A stretch of DNA of 64,000 bases from Acetobacter orleanensis (GTDB lineage: Bacteria; Pseudomonadota; Alphaproteobacteria; Acetobacterales; Acetobacteraceae), in contig NZ_LHZV01000065.1 in the NCBI RefSeq assembly GCF_001581005.1, positions 62,001 through 126,000 of the forward strand. Reading direction: 5' to 3'. The translations under genes were made by a program, and so were the position numbers. Each line of letters opens with the position of its first letter. The stretch's first letter is position 1. The notes beneath the pieces are model-generated. The model saw only the letters and a program-made list of their open reading frames with translations, had not been told where the DNA came from and made no database searches. Below are positions 1 through 9,460 of the stretch, piece by piece.

Positions 1-80
1 CGGGTTGCGATAACGCGGGCAATGCGCGCGGCTGCGGCATCGGAGACGGAGAAGGGCTGAGGCATGATCTGCTGGGTCAT
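1..80 (-). CDS. erpA: Iron-sulfur cluster insertion protein, ErpA/IscA family (N-terminal fragment)
   Basis: Only the first 26 codons lie in the window; the gene runs off the left edge. The visible protein begins MTQQIMPQPF and continues SVSDAAAARIARVIA, the usual start of HesB/IscA/ErpA A-type carriers, which hand [Fe-S] clusters to target enzymes in the cytoplasm. The cluster-binding cysteines lie outside the window, so the family is inferred from the N-terminus and the place: in many Alphaproteobacteria an A-type carrier gene is divergent from dgt-argS, exactly as here. A second Met at codon 6 is an alternative start. Confidence 0.7.
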   Translation of the reverse strand, partial: MTQQIMPQPFSVSDAAAARIARVIAT

Positions 81-222
81 GCTTTCTAGATAGCGTGCGT
101 GCGCATGAGTTTGAAGGGGCAGGGCGCGCGCATGGTCAATTTTAACGCAATGTCCTAGTGTGCGCGTTCTGTGAGCGGGATGCAGAACCGCCCACGTCAG
201 AGCAAGCAGGACCGGAAGACTT

Positions 223-1416
223 ATGGGACCACAGGCTGTCGCACAGAAGTTTCTCGCCCCCTATGCCGTGCAAGTGGCAGCGGGGAGGGGCCGCCGTCTG
301 CATGCGGAAGAGGAATCCCTCACCCGCTCTCCCTGGCAGCGGGACCGGGACCGCGTGGTGCATTCCTCCGGGTTCCGGCGGCTGCAATATAAAACGCAGG
401 TGTTTATTAACCATGAGGGTGATTTTTTTCGCACCCGGCTGACCCATTCTCTGGAAGTGGCTCAGGTGGCGCGCTCCATGGCGCGGTATCTGCTGCTGGA
501 TGAGGACCTGACGGAAGCCGTCGCTCTCGCGCATGACTTAGGTCACACGCCCTTTGGCCACGCAGGGGAAGAAGCTGTTGCTGCCCAGATGCAGCCATGG
601 GGCGGGTTTGACCATAACACACAGGCCTTGCGGCAGGTGACGTTGCTGGAGCGGCGTTATCTGGCGTTTGATGGCTTGAATCTGACATGGGAAACGCTGG
701 AAGGGTTAGCCAAACATAACGGCCCGGTGCGCAATCCCTCAGAACGTCTGCGTGAGATTGATGCGCAATGGCCGCTTGATCTGGGCACATATGCCTCAGG
801 AGAGGCACAGGTGGCGGCGCTGGCGGATGACATTGCCTATCACGGGCATGATCTGGATGACGGCGTGAAGTCCGGCCTGCTCTCGCTGGATGATCTGGTG
901 GATGTGCCTCTGGTGGGCAAGGCCTTGTGGGAAGCGCGCAAACTGGCGGCGGATCTCCCCGCTGGAACACCGCATACAAAACAGCGTATCCGGCATGAAA
1001 TGGTCCGGCGTGTGATCCATGCTCTGACAACGGATGTGCTGGTCTGTACCCGCCAGCGGCTGGCCGATATGGTCCCGCAGAGCGTTGAGGAAATTCGGGC
1101 GGCGTCTGAGCCCGTTGTGGCCTTCAGTCCCGAGATGGCGGACGCGAACAAAGGGATTAGAAAGTTCCTGTTTGCAAAGCTTTACCGGCACTGGCGCGTC
1201 AACCGCATGACCTATAAGGCCAAGCGCGTGACGGGTGAGTTGTTCACCATTTTGGTGGAGTCGCCCAAATTGCTGCCTGATGGCTGGCGTGAGCCCGCAC
1301 TGGCAGGGGATGACGCCGGATTACGGCGGACTGTGGCCGATTATGTCGCCTCCATGACGGATCGCTACGCGATGGAAGAACATCGCCGGTTGACTGATCT
1401 GTCCATAGCAGGCTGA
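223..1416 (+). CDS. dgt: Deoxyguanosinetriphosphate triphosphohydrolase-like protein (HD domain dNTPase)
   Basis: A 397-residue HD-domain dNTP triphosphohydrolase; the family hydrolyses dGTP or other dNTPs to the nucleoside plus tripolyphosphate and so tunes nucleotide pools. The metal site is visible: His75 in RLTHS, the His104-Asp105 pair in ALAHDLGHTPFGH, and a later Asp in ALADDIAYHGHD. The N-terminus has the conserved RSPWQRDRDRVVHSSGFRRL block. The ATG at 223 has GGAAG seven bases upstream. It begins the housekeeping series of genes reading right, ahead of argS, as in other Alphaproteobacteria. Preferred substrate cannot be read from sequence; the short 397-residue form is the type usually called dGTPase-like. 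Confidence 0.93.
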   Translation: MGPQAVAQKFLAPYAVQVAAGRGRRLHAEEESLTRSPWQRDRDRVVHSSGFRRLQYKTQVFINHEGDFFRTRLTHSLEVAQVARSMARYLLLDEDLTEAVALAHDLGHTPFGHAGEEAVAAQMQPWGGFDHNTQALRQVTLLERRYLAFDGLNLTWETLEGLAKHNGPVRNPSERLREIDAQWPLDLGTYASGEAQVAALADDIAYHGHDLDDGVKSGLLSLDDLVDVPLVGKALWEARKLAADLPAGTPHTKQRIRHEMVRRVIHALTTDVLVCTRQRLADMVPQSVEEIRAASEPVVAFSPEMADANKGIRKFLFAKLYRHWRVNRMTYKAKRVTGELFTILVESPKLLPDGWREPALAGDDAGLRRTVADYVASMTDRYAMEEHRRLTDLSIAG

Positions 1417-1455
1417 AAACGCGGTTCTACCGCTTTCTTTGGGATCTTGAGTGTA

Positions 1456-3243
1456 ATGTCAGACTGTTTGTTCCAGCGTTATCGTCACCACGTTCTGGCC
1501 GCCGTACGGGCGATGCTGCCTGATGTGTCGGAAGAAACGCTGGCCCGTGTGGAAGTCACCCCAACGCGTGATGCGGCCCATGGGGATATGGCAACCAATG
1601 CGGCTCTGCTGCTGGCCAAGGCGGCCCGCCGCAAGCCTGCTGACATTGCAACGGACCTTGTGGCTGCGCTGGAAAAGGTTGAAGGCGTTGCCCGCGTGGC
1701 GGCTGCCGGGCCGGGTTTTGTGAATATTACCCTGACCCCGGATGTGCTGCGCGCCATTCTGCCTGATGTGTTGAAGGTCGGGGAAGCCTATGGCGAGTCG
1801 CAGTCCGGCGCGGGTGTGCGGGTCAATGTGGAATATGTGTCCGCCAACCCTACCGGTCCGATGCATGTGGGCCATTGCCGTGGGGCCGTGGTGGGGGATG
1901 CGCTGGCAAACCTGATGGCCAAGGCCGGGTTTGACGTCACCAAGGAATTCTACATTAACGATGCCGGGGCGCAGGTGAAGGCGCTGGCATGGGCCGTGTA
2001 CTGGCGTTACCTACAGGCGCTTGGCACGACCATGACGGAAGAGGCATTTGGTGCCCTGACGCCGACCGGCCTGCAATATCGCGGTGAGTATCTGATCCCG
2101 GTTGGGGAAGCGCTGATGGCCCAGTATGGGGACAATCTGGCGGAACCCGGCGCAAATCCGGCCCCGGAATTGACATGGCTGGACACGGTGCGCGACTTCG
2201 CCGTAGCGCAAATGCTGCTGGCGATTAAAGATGATCTGGCGGCCCTTGGTGTGCATCAGAACGTCTTTACGTCAGAAGCGCAGGTACTGCGGGATGGCGT
2301 GACGGATGCCGCCATCGACACGCTGGAAAAGCAGGGTCTGCTGTATGAAGGCGTGTTGGAGCCCCCCAAAGGCAAACTGCCGGAGGATTGGGAAGAGCGC
2401 GAACAGCTCCTGTTCCGCTCCACGCAGTTCGGGGATGATGTGGACCGTCCGATGCGCAAATCGGACGGTACCAACACCTACTTCGCCAATGACATTGGCT
2501 ACCATGCGGACAAGGTGGCCCGTGGCGCGCAGATGATGGTGGATGTGTGGGGCGCGGACCATGGCGGCTACGTCAAACGCATGAAGGCCGCCGTGCGCGC
2601 CGTGACGAACGATACCGTGCCGCTGGAAGTGGTGCTGTGCCAGATTGTGCACGTTCTGCGCGATGGTCAGCCGGTTAAAATGTCCAAACGGGCAGGCACG
2701 TTTGTCACATTGCGGGACCTGATTGATGAAGTAGGCAAGGATGCCGTGCGCTTCACCATGCTGACCCGTAAAAGTGATGCGCAGATGGAGTTTGATCTGG
2801 ATCTGGTGGTGGCGCAGAAGCGTGATAATCCGGTCTTTTACGTGCAGTATGCCCATGCGCGTTGCCGCTCAGTGCTACGGGCCGCGCAGGAAGACGGCAC
2901 GTATGTGGCCGTCACACCGGAGGTTCTGGCAACCGTGCCGCTGGATTGCCTGAATTCCGATGCAGAAATGGCGTTGGCCCGCCGGATGGCGGAATGGCCG
3001 CGTCTGGTTGAGGCCGCCGCCCTTGCGCGGGAGCCACACCGCGTGGCCTTCTATCTGGCGGAACTGGCGGGTGATTTTCACGCGCTGTGGAACCGTGGGC
3101 GGGATGATGCGTCTCTGCGCTTCCTCCAGCCTGATGCGCCGGACGCCACCCGGGCGCGGCTGGCGCTGGTTGCGGCAACGGCAACCGTTATCCGGTCCGG
3201 GCTGGCTGTCATGGGCGTAGAGCCTGTGGAGGAGATGCGTTAA
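1456..3243 (+). CDS. argS: Arginyl-tRNA synthetase
   Basis: Class I aminoacyl-tRNA synthetase charging tRNA-Arg. The protein has 595 residues from the ATG at 1456, a normal length. The HIGH signature is HVGH at residues 137-140 after NPTGPM, and the KMSKS loop is KMSK at 408-411. The N-terminal Add-1-type domain and the C-terminal DALR anticodon-binding domain (last ~130 residues) are present. An in-frame TTG at 1447 would add three residues but has no advantage. The TAA stop overlaps the ATG of the SPOR gene by one base (TAATG), so the two are translationally coupled. Confidence 0.97.
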   Translation: MSDCLFQRYRHHVLAAVRAMLPDVSEETLARVEVTPTRDAAHGDMATNAALLLAKAARRKPADIATDLVAALEKVEGVARVAAAGPGFVNITLTPDVLRAILPDVLKVGEAYGESQSGAGVRVNVEYVSANPTGPMHVGHCRGAVVGDALANLMAKAGFDVTKEFYINDAGAQVKALAWAVYWRYLQALGTTMTEEAFGALTPTGLQYRGEYLIPVGEALMAQYGDNLAEPGANPAPELTWLDTVRDFAVAQMLLAIKDDLAALGVHQNVFTSEAQVLRDGVTDAAIDTLEKQGLLYEGVLEPPKGKLPEDWEEREQLLFRSTQFGDDVDRPMRKSDGTNTYFANDIGYHADKVARGAQMMVDVWGADHGGYVKRMKAAVRAVTNDTVPLEVVLCQIVHVLRDGQPVKMSKRAGTFVTLRDLIDEVGKDAVRFTMLTRKSDAQMEFDLDLVVAQKRDNPVFYVQYAHARCRSVLRAAQEDGTYVAVTPEVLATVPLDCLNSDAEMALARRMAEWPRLVEAAALAREPHRVAFYLAELAGDFHALWNRGRDDASLRFLQPDAPDATRARLALVAATATVIRSGLAVMGVEPVEEMR

Positions 3244-4319
3244 TGAGCGAAAACGACAAAGGGTCTTTTGACGAGCGGATTAGCCGTGCGCGGGAACGCA
3301 TGAGCACGGATTATGATGTGCCGCCCCCCCGCCGTTCGGCTGCTTCTGCGGGCAATGCTGGCGGAGGCGTGATTTCCCAGTTTCTCAGCAGCGATACTGG
3401 CACACGCCGACTGGTTTATGGTGCGGCCGGACTGGGCGGCCTGCTGGTGCTGGGCATTGGTGGCTGGGCGCTGATGGGCCACCACCAGAGCGGTGTGCCC
3501 GTACTCGGTCCGCCGCCTGTTGCCATGAAGACCAAGCCGGTTGATCCGGGCGGGATGCAGGTGGACGGCCTGAGCACTCCGGAGGCGGATGATGGGCAGG
3601 CGCATCCGGTGCCTGCGCCGGAAAAGCCTAATCCGGGAGCGCTGGCCGCACAGTATGGCCAGCAGGCTGCCAAAACGGCTGCCACCGACGCAGAGGGGGC
3701 AGCCCCCGGTGACGTGGCGTCTGCGGATCAGGCAAAAGTGCCTGCCGCGGGTAAAGACGTTGCCGCTGCTTCTCCTTCTGGGGACGCCTCCGCACCGGCA
3801 ACATCTGCAACAGCCGGTGGCGCACCGCAGGCTGAAGCCTCGCCGCAGCCGGAAAGCCTGCCGGATTCCAGCGCCGGTGTTGCGGATGACTCTGCCACAG
3901 GAGATGCCGCGGCCAGTGCTCCAGTCGGTGCCTCTGCCCCTGCCGCGGTGCCTGCTGCTCCCGTGCCAGCCAAGGTAGCCCCCAAGCCGGTGCCGAAAAA
4001 GGTAGCTCCTGCGGAAGAGGCTGAACCTGCGCGGAAGCCGGAGGAGAGCCGACCTGTGGCAAGCGCAAGCACCGGGGGGAAATACCGCATTCAGTTGGCG
4101 GCCCTCCAGAGCGAGGCGCAGGCTCAGCAGGAATGGAGCCGCCTGAAAACGCGTTATCCGATGCTGTTTGCAGACCGCACGCCAGTGATTGAAAAAGTGC
4201 AGCGGGACAACGCGATTTTCTACCGTCTGCGGGTTGGCGGGTTTGCCTCCGTCGCGGAAACGCGCACGTTCTGTAGTGCTGTGCGTGAGCGTGGACTGGG
4301 CTGTACGCAGGTCCATTAA
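3243..4319 (+). CDS. SPOR-domain membrane protein
   Basis: A 358-residue bitopic inner-membrane protein. It has an acidic/basic cytoplasmic N-terminus (1-56), one transmembrane helix (about 57-79), a long Ala/Pro-rich periplasmic linker (about 85-275) and a C-terminal SPOR domain (about 278-358, starting GGKYRIQLAALQSEAQAQQE). SPOR domains bind denuded glycan strands of septal peptidoglycan, so a role in cell division or septal wall maturation is inferred. Its neighbours argS and scpA are conserved partners. In many relatives nagZ sits between the SPOR gene and scpA; here scpA follows after 11 bases. Confidence 0.88.
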   Translation: MSENDKGSFDERISRARERMSTDYDVPPPRRSAASAGNAGGGVISQFLSSDTGTRRLVYGAAGLGGLLVLGIGGWALMGHHQSGVPVLGPPPVAMKTKPVDPGGMQVDGLSTPEADDGQAHPVPAPEKPNPGALAAQYGQQAAKTAATDAEGAAPGDVASADQAKVPAAGKDVAAASPSGDASAPATSATAGGAPQAEASPQPESLPDSSAGVADDSATGDAAASAPVGASAPAAVPAAPVPAKVAPKPVPKKVAPAEEAEPARKPEESRPVASASTGGKYRIQLAALQSEAQAQQEWSRLKTRYPMLFADRTPVIEKVQRDNAIFYRLRVGGFASVAETRTFCSAVRERGLGCTQVH

Positions 4320-4330
4320 GGGCAGACAGA

Positions 4331-5412
4331 ATGGATGCCGCGCAGCCGACTGACAGCGTGCAAGACCTGACTCTCTCGGAGCCTCTGCCTGATCAGGCAG
4401 AGGTTTCTGGTCTTTCTGCGCCCGTAACGGCAGGCGCGACTGCGGACGGTGGTGTGCCGCGCGTGCCCCTCCTGTCGCTGAACGGATTTGAAGGCCCGCT
4501 TGACCTGCTGCTGGATCTTGCGCGGGCGCAGAAGGTTGACCTCTCCCGCATTTCCATCCTGCAACTGGTGGAACAGTATCTGGCGGTTGTGGACTCCGTT
4601 CGCAAAGTGCGGCTGGAACTGGCGGCAGATTGGCTGGTGATGGCCGCATGGCTCGCGTGGCTGAAATCCCGCCTGCTCCTGCCAGCAGAAGACGAACTGG
4701 CTGCGGAAGGGGAAGACGCCGCCGAACTTTTGCAGGAGCGGCTGATAGAACTGGCCTGCATGACGGAACTGGCCCGCTGGCTGGAGACAAGGCCGAGGCT
4801 TGGGCGGGATGTTTTTGCCCGTGGCGAGAGTGAAAACCTGATTGAAATTGACCGCTCTGGCCTTGCACTGGATATGCCGCAACTGATGCGCGCGTATATG
4901 GCGGCTATGCGGCGCACAGCCCGCAAGCGGATTTATGCGCCACGCACCATCCGGTTCTGGACCGTGCAGGATGCGCTCTCCCGCCTGACACGTCTGCTGG
5001 GTAAAACACCGCCGGGTTGGAACAGTCTGGACGCCTTTCTGCCCGAGCAATTGCCGGAAGAAGGTGTGGGGGAAGACGCCATGCGTCAGCGCCGTGCTGC
5101 TGTGGCGGGCACGCTGATTGCAGGGCTGGAACTGGCCAAAAGTGGTCGGTTGGAACTGCGGCAGGATGAAACCTTTGGCAAAATCCTTCTGCGCCCGCAG
5201 GAGGTGCAGGAGCCTCTGCTTGATGATGAGGAGGTGGATGCTGAAGAAAGTGTGCAGGGTGGCGCTCGCTCTGGCCACACGGCGGTGCAGGGAGAGGAAA
5301 AACCGGGGGTGCTCCCGGAACAGACCGAACCGAGCGACACCCGCCCGCCCGCCGACGCGGAGCATGACAAGACACCCGGACGCAGCGCACGGGGCACAGT
5401 TAGGGAGACCCC

Positions 5413-5416
<4 letters not shown>
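4331..5416 (+). CDS. scpA: Segregation and condensation protein A
   Basis: ScpA is the kleisin subunit of the SMC-ScpAB condensin that compacts and segregates the chromosome. The protein has 361 residues. After a variable N-terminal ~45 residues comes the typical start of the fold, FEGPLDLLLDLARAQKVDLS, then ILQLVEQYLAVV and AADWLVMAAWLAWLKSRLLLP. The C-terminal winged-helix segment ends near residue 305 and is followed by an acidic, Pro-rich tail. The TGA stop overlaps the scpB ATG by four bases (ATGA), so both subunits are co-translated. Confidence 0.95.
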
Positions 5417-6408
<992 letters not shown>

Positions 6409-6533
6409 GTGGATGCAGGAGTGTGCTCAGCCAGACCTTTTGCCGTGTTGGACACAGATGCCGGAGCCGGAGCGGTTCCCGAGCCGCAGCGGTCGTGATA
6501 GATCTGCGTCCATGCTGAAGGGTGGTCCTGCGG

Positions 6534-7202
6534 ATGTTTGATTTTGCCTGGTCGGAAATTGCGCTGATAGGGGCGGTGGCGCTGGTCGTCATTGGTCCGA
6601 AGGATCTACCGGTCGCTATTCGCGGGCTGGCGGGATTTGTGAAAAAAGCCCGCAAAATGGCCAGTGAATTTCAGTCTCACGTTGATGAAATGGTGCGCGA
6701 AGCGGACCTGACCGAAGTGCGGGACCATGTGCGGGATTTACGCAATCTGAACGTGCGTGGCCGGATTATGAAAGCCATTGATGGTGATGGCACTCTGGCG
6801 CGGTCTTTTGAGGAACCGTCCGGTGTGCGTCCGGCAGGCCCACGCGGGCTGGACGCGCCGACCCGCCCGACCGCACTTGGCGGGACAACGGGTGGGTCCA
6901 CCGCCATGCTAGAAGAGCGCAGCCTCGGCCTGCCAAGCCTGCCACCTGTTACGGCAAGCGGCAGTGCGCTGGATGACCTGAATCCGCTGGTGGAAGATGA
7001 AGTGGTGGACGCTCCGGCGGAACTCCCCCCGAGCCACGTGCGGCGGATTATCAGGGAGCGCGAGCGGCTGTTTCCGCCCGCCATTCTGCCCCCCGTGCGG
7101 CTGATGCACGGGCAGCGGCGTGTGGCACCGGGGCCAGTAGCACCGGGATCAGTAGCACCCGGCCAGATGGCTGACGGCACGGAGGCTGGACGCGGGCTAT
7201 GA
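6534..7202 (+). CDS. tatB: Sec-independent translocase subunit TatB
   Basis: TatB works with TatC as the receptor for twin-arginine signal peptides of folded exported proteins. The 222-residue protein starts MFDFAWSEIALIGAVALVVIG, the hallmark TatB start with Glu8 in the membrane segment, followed by GPKDLPVAIRGLAGFVKKAR (hinge and amphipathic helix). From about residue 85 the protein is a long Pro/Gly-rich tail with a VAPG motif repeated near the C-terminus. An upstream in-frame GTG at 6522 is less likely because TatB starts at this Met. No tatA lies in front of it; the 125 bases after scpB do not encode one. Its stop overlaps the tatC start by four bases. Confidence 0.92.
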   Translation: MFDFAWSEIALIGAVALVVIGPKDLPVAIRGLAGFVKKARKMASEFQSHVDEMVREADLTEVRDHVRDLRNLNVRGRIMKAIDGDGTLARSFEEPSGVRPAGPRGLDAPTRPTALGGTTGGSTAMLEERSLGLPSLPPVTASGSALDDLNPLVEDEVVDAPAELPPSHVRRIIRERERLFPPAILPPVRLMHGQRRVAPGPVAPGSVAPGQMADGTEAGRGL

Positions 7203-8026
7203 AGGAGAACGAACCCGTGCAGGATGATCCGATTCATGATCAGCCAATGCCGCTGATTGACCATCTGCTTGAACTGCGTCGCCGACTTTTATGGTCGGGT
7301 GCTGCGTTTCTGCTGTGCTTTGCCCTGTGTTACCACTTTGCGGGTGACATCTATCTCTTTCTGGCGCGCCCGCTGGGCGAGATTATGCGGCAGCAGGGTG
7401 AACAGCCGCACCTGATTTACACCGCGCTGTATGAGGCCTTTTTTACCTATATCCGCGTGGCGTTTTTTGGGGCGGCATTTATGTCTTTCCCCATTATTGC
7501 CATTCAGGCATGGATTTTTATTGCACCCGGCTTGTACCGTTCGGAAAAGCGGGCTTTTGCACCGTTTTTAATAGCAACGCCCGTTCTGTTTCTGCTGGGG
7601 GCGGCGCTGGCCTATTACTTCATTTTCCCCATTGCGTGGCGGTTCTTCCTCTCTTTTCAGACACCGGGCAGTTCCGGCGGTGTGCAGATTGAACTTCAGG
7701 CCAAGGTGTCTGAATATCTCTCGCTGGTGATGAAGCTGATCATGGCGTTCGGTGTCGCGTTTGAACTGCCGGTGGTGCTCACCCTGCTGGCGCGGGTGGG
7801 TATTGTAACGGCCGATATGCTCAGGCGCTTCCGCCGGTATGCCATTGTGGGGGCGTTTGTGATTGCCGCCATTCTCATGCCGCCGGATGTCATTACGCAG
7901 GTCGGGCTGGCAGTGCCGCTTGTCCTGCTTTACGAAATTTCTATTCTGGCAGCCCGGCTTGTTGAACCGAAAACCAAGCCGGACCCGCTGTCTGACCAGA
8001 CCACCCCAGAGGAAGAGGCTTCCTGA
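7199..8026 (+). CDS. tatC: Sec-independent translocase subunit TatC
   Basis: TatC is the polytopic core of the Tat translocon. The protein has 275 residues, six predicted membrane helices, and the conserved N-terminal block PLIDHLLELRRRLLWS, with the Glu and Arg residues that contact the twin-arginine signal. Further blocks YEAFFTYIRVAFFGA and AFGVAFELPVVLTLLARVG are also typical. It begins inside the tatB stop codon (ATGA overlap). The export of PQQ-dependent and molybdoenzymes typical of acetic acid bacteria relies partly on this pathway. Confidence 0.97.
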   Translation: MKENEPVQDDPIHDQPMPLIDHLLELRRRLLWSGAAFLLCFALCYHFAGDIYLFLARPLGEIMRQQGEQPHLIYTALYEAFFTYIRVAFFGAAFMSFPIIAIQAWIFIAPGLYRSEKRAFAPFLIATPVLFLLGAALAYYFIFPIAWRFFLSFQTPGSSGGVQIELQAKVSEYLSLVMKLIMAFGVAFELPVVLTLLARVGIVTADMLRRFRRYAIVGAFVIAAILMPPDVITQVGLAVPLVLLYEISILAARLVEPKTKPDPLSDQTTPEEEAS

Positions 8027-8029
8027 TCC

Positions 8030-9298
8030 ATGCATGATATCCGCGCCCTGCGCGCAGACCCTGCCGCTTTTGATGCTGATCTCGCGCGCCGCGGGATTGA
8101 TCCTGTCGGGCAGAAGCTTGTTTCATGGGATGAGGAGCGGCGTCAGGCCCAGACCGCCCTGCAGGAAAAGCAGGCGCGCCGCAAGGCGCTGGCGCGTGAG
8201 ATTGGCGCTCTGAAACGCACGGAGGGCGATAGCAGCGCGCTGGAAGCCGAAGCCATTACCATTCGTTCGGACATGGAGCATCTGGAACTGCGCGTAGCGG
8301 ATCTGGATGGTCAGATTACCGACCTTCTGGCCAGTCTGCCCAACCGCTTGGACGCATCCGTACCGGATGGGCCGGATGAGACGGCTAACGTGGTCCAGCA
8401 TGTTTGGGGCACGCCGCCGGAGTTCAGCTTTACCGCGCGCCAGCATTTTGAACTGGGGGAAGCGCTGGGGCAGATGGATTTCGGCACGGCCGCCAAACTG
8501 TCCGGCGCACGGTTTGTGGTGCTGCGGGGGGCGCTGGCCCGTCTGGCCCGTGCGCTGGGGCAGTTCATGCTGGACCAGCATACGGATGAAAACGGGTACG
8601 AGGAAACACAGGTGCCCGTGCTGGTGAATGATGCCGCCATGTATGGCACGGACAAACTGCCCAAATTTGCCGATCAGTCCTTCCGCACGGAAGATGGTCG
8701 TTGGCTGATCCCTACGGCGGAAGTGCCGCTGACGGCCTCTGTCGCCGGAGAGATTCTGGAGACCGCCACGCTACCGCGCCGCATGACCGCGCTGAGCCAG
8801 TGTTTCCGCAGTGAGGCCGGGTCTGCCGGACGAGACGTGCGCGGGATGCTGCGCCAGCATCAGTTTGAAAAAGTCGAAATGGTGTCCGTCACCACGCCGG
8901 AGGAGAGTGACGCGGAGCATGAGCGCATGACGCGTTGCGCTGAAAGCATTCTGGAAAAACTGGGCGTGCCTTATCGTCGCGTGTTGCTCTGTGCAGGAGA
9001 TACCGGATTTGGTGCCGCCAAGACGTTTGATCTTGAAGCATGGTTGCCGGGGCAGGGCGCGTGGCGTGAAATTTCCTCCTGCTCCAACACGCGGGATTTT
9101 CAGGCCCGCCGTATGAACGCCCGCTTCCGCCCGCAAGGTGGGGGTGCGCCAGTGTTTGTGCATACGCTGAACGGTTCCGGTCTTGCGGTTGGTCGGACAC
9201 TGATTGCCGTGATGGAAAATGGCCAGAATGAAGATGGCTCCATCACGGTGCCAGACGTTCTGCGTCCCTACATGGGTGGCCTTGCGCGGATTAGCTAA
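8030..9298 (+). CDS. serS: Seryl-tRNA synthetase
   Basis: Class II synthetase charging tRNA-Ser (and tRNA-Sec where present). The protein has 422 residues, with the N-terminal tRNA-binding coiled coil (about 25-105, rich in Glu/Lys/Ala). The class II core has motif 2 ([25 protein letters not shown]) and motif 3 ([17 protein letters not shown]), with the C-terminal [10 protein letters not shown]. It starts three bases after the tatC stop and ends the rightward operon at a strong terminator. Confidence 0.97.
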   Translation: MHDIRALRADPAAFDADLARRGIDPVGQKLVSWDEERRQAQTALQEKQARRKALAREIGALKRTEGDSSALEAEAITIRSDMEHLELRVADLDGQITDLLASLPNRLDASVPDGPDETANVVQHVWGTPPEFSFTARQHFELGEALGQMDFGTAAKLSGARFVVLRGALARLARALGQFMLDQHTDENGYEETQVPVLVNDAAMYGTDKLPKFADQSFRTEDGRWLIPTAEVPLTASVAGEILETATLPRRMTALSQCFRSEAGSAGRDVRGMLRQHQFEKVEMVSVTTPEESDAEHERMTRCAESILEKLGVPYRRVLLCAGDTGFGAAKTFDLEAWLPGQGAWREISSCSNTRDFQARRMNARFRPQGGGAPVFVHTLNGSGLAVGRTLIAVMENGQNEDGSITVPDVLRPYMGGLARIS

Positions 9299-9321
9299 AA
9301 CGCTCCGTCTGTTTCTTTGAG

Positions 9322-9370
9322 CGCCGCAGTTTGCAAAGGGTTTTCAGCCTTTGCGGACTGCGGCGTTTTT
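9322..9370 (+). terminator. Intrinsic terminator after serS
   Basis: Long GC-rich inverted repeat (CGCCGCAGT...TTGCAAAGG / CCTTTGCGG...CTGCGGCG, loop GTTTTCAG) ending in TTTTT, 23 bases after the serS stop. It separates the rightward block from the leftward TolC gene. Confidence 0.9.
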
Positions 9371-9460
9371 GCTGTCCCGCTTGTTGTGGGTGGTTAGCGT
9401 AAAGGCGTGTGTCCTGAGGCTTGAAGCTCTATGGGTGGTGACACGTAGCGGTTGAGGATG

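Noticed and set aside
3240-4868. Long open frame (542 codons) on the minus strand opposite the SPOR and scpA genes
   Set aside because: Arg/Pro/His-rich shadow of GC-rich coding DNA; the plus-strand genes have clear families and coupling.
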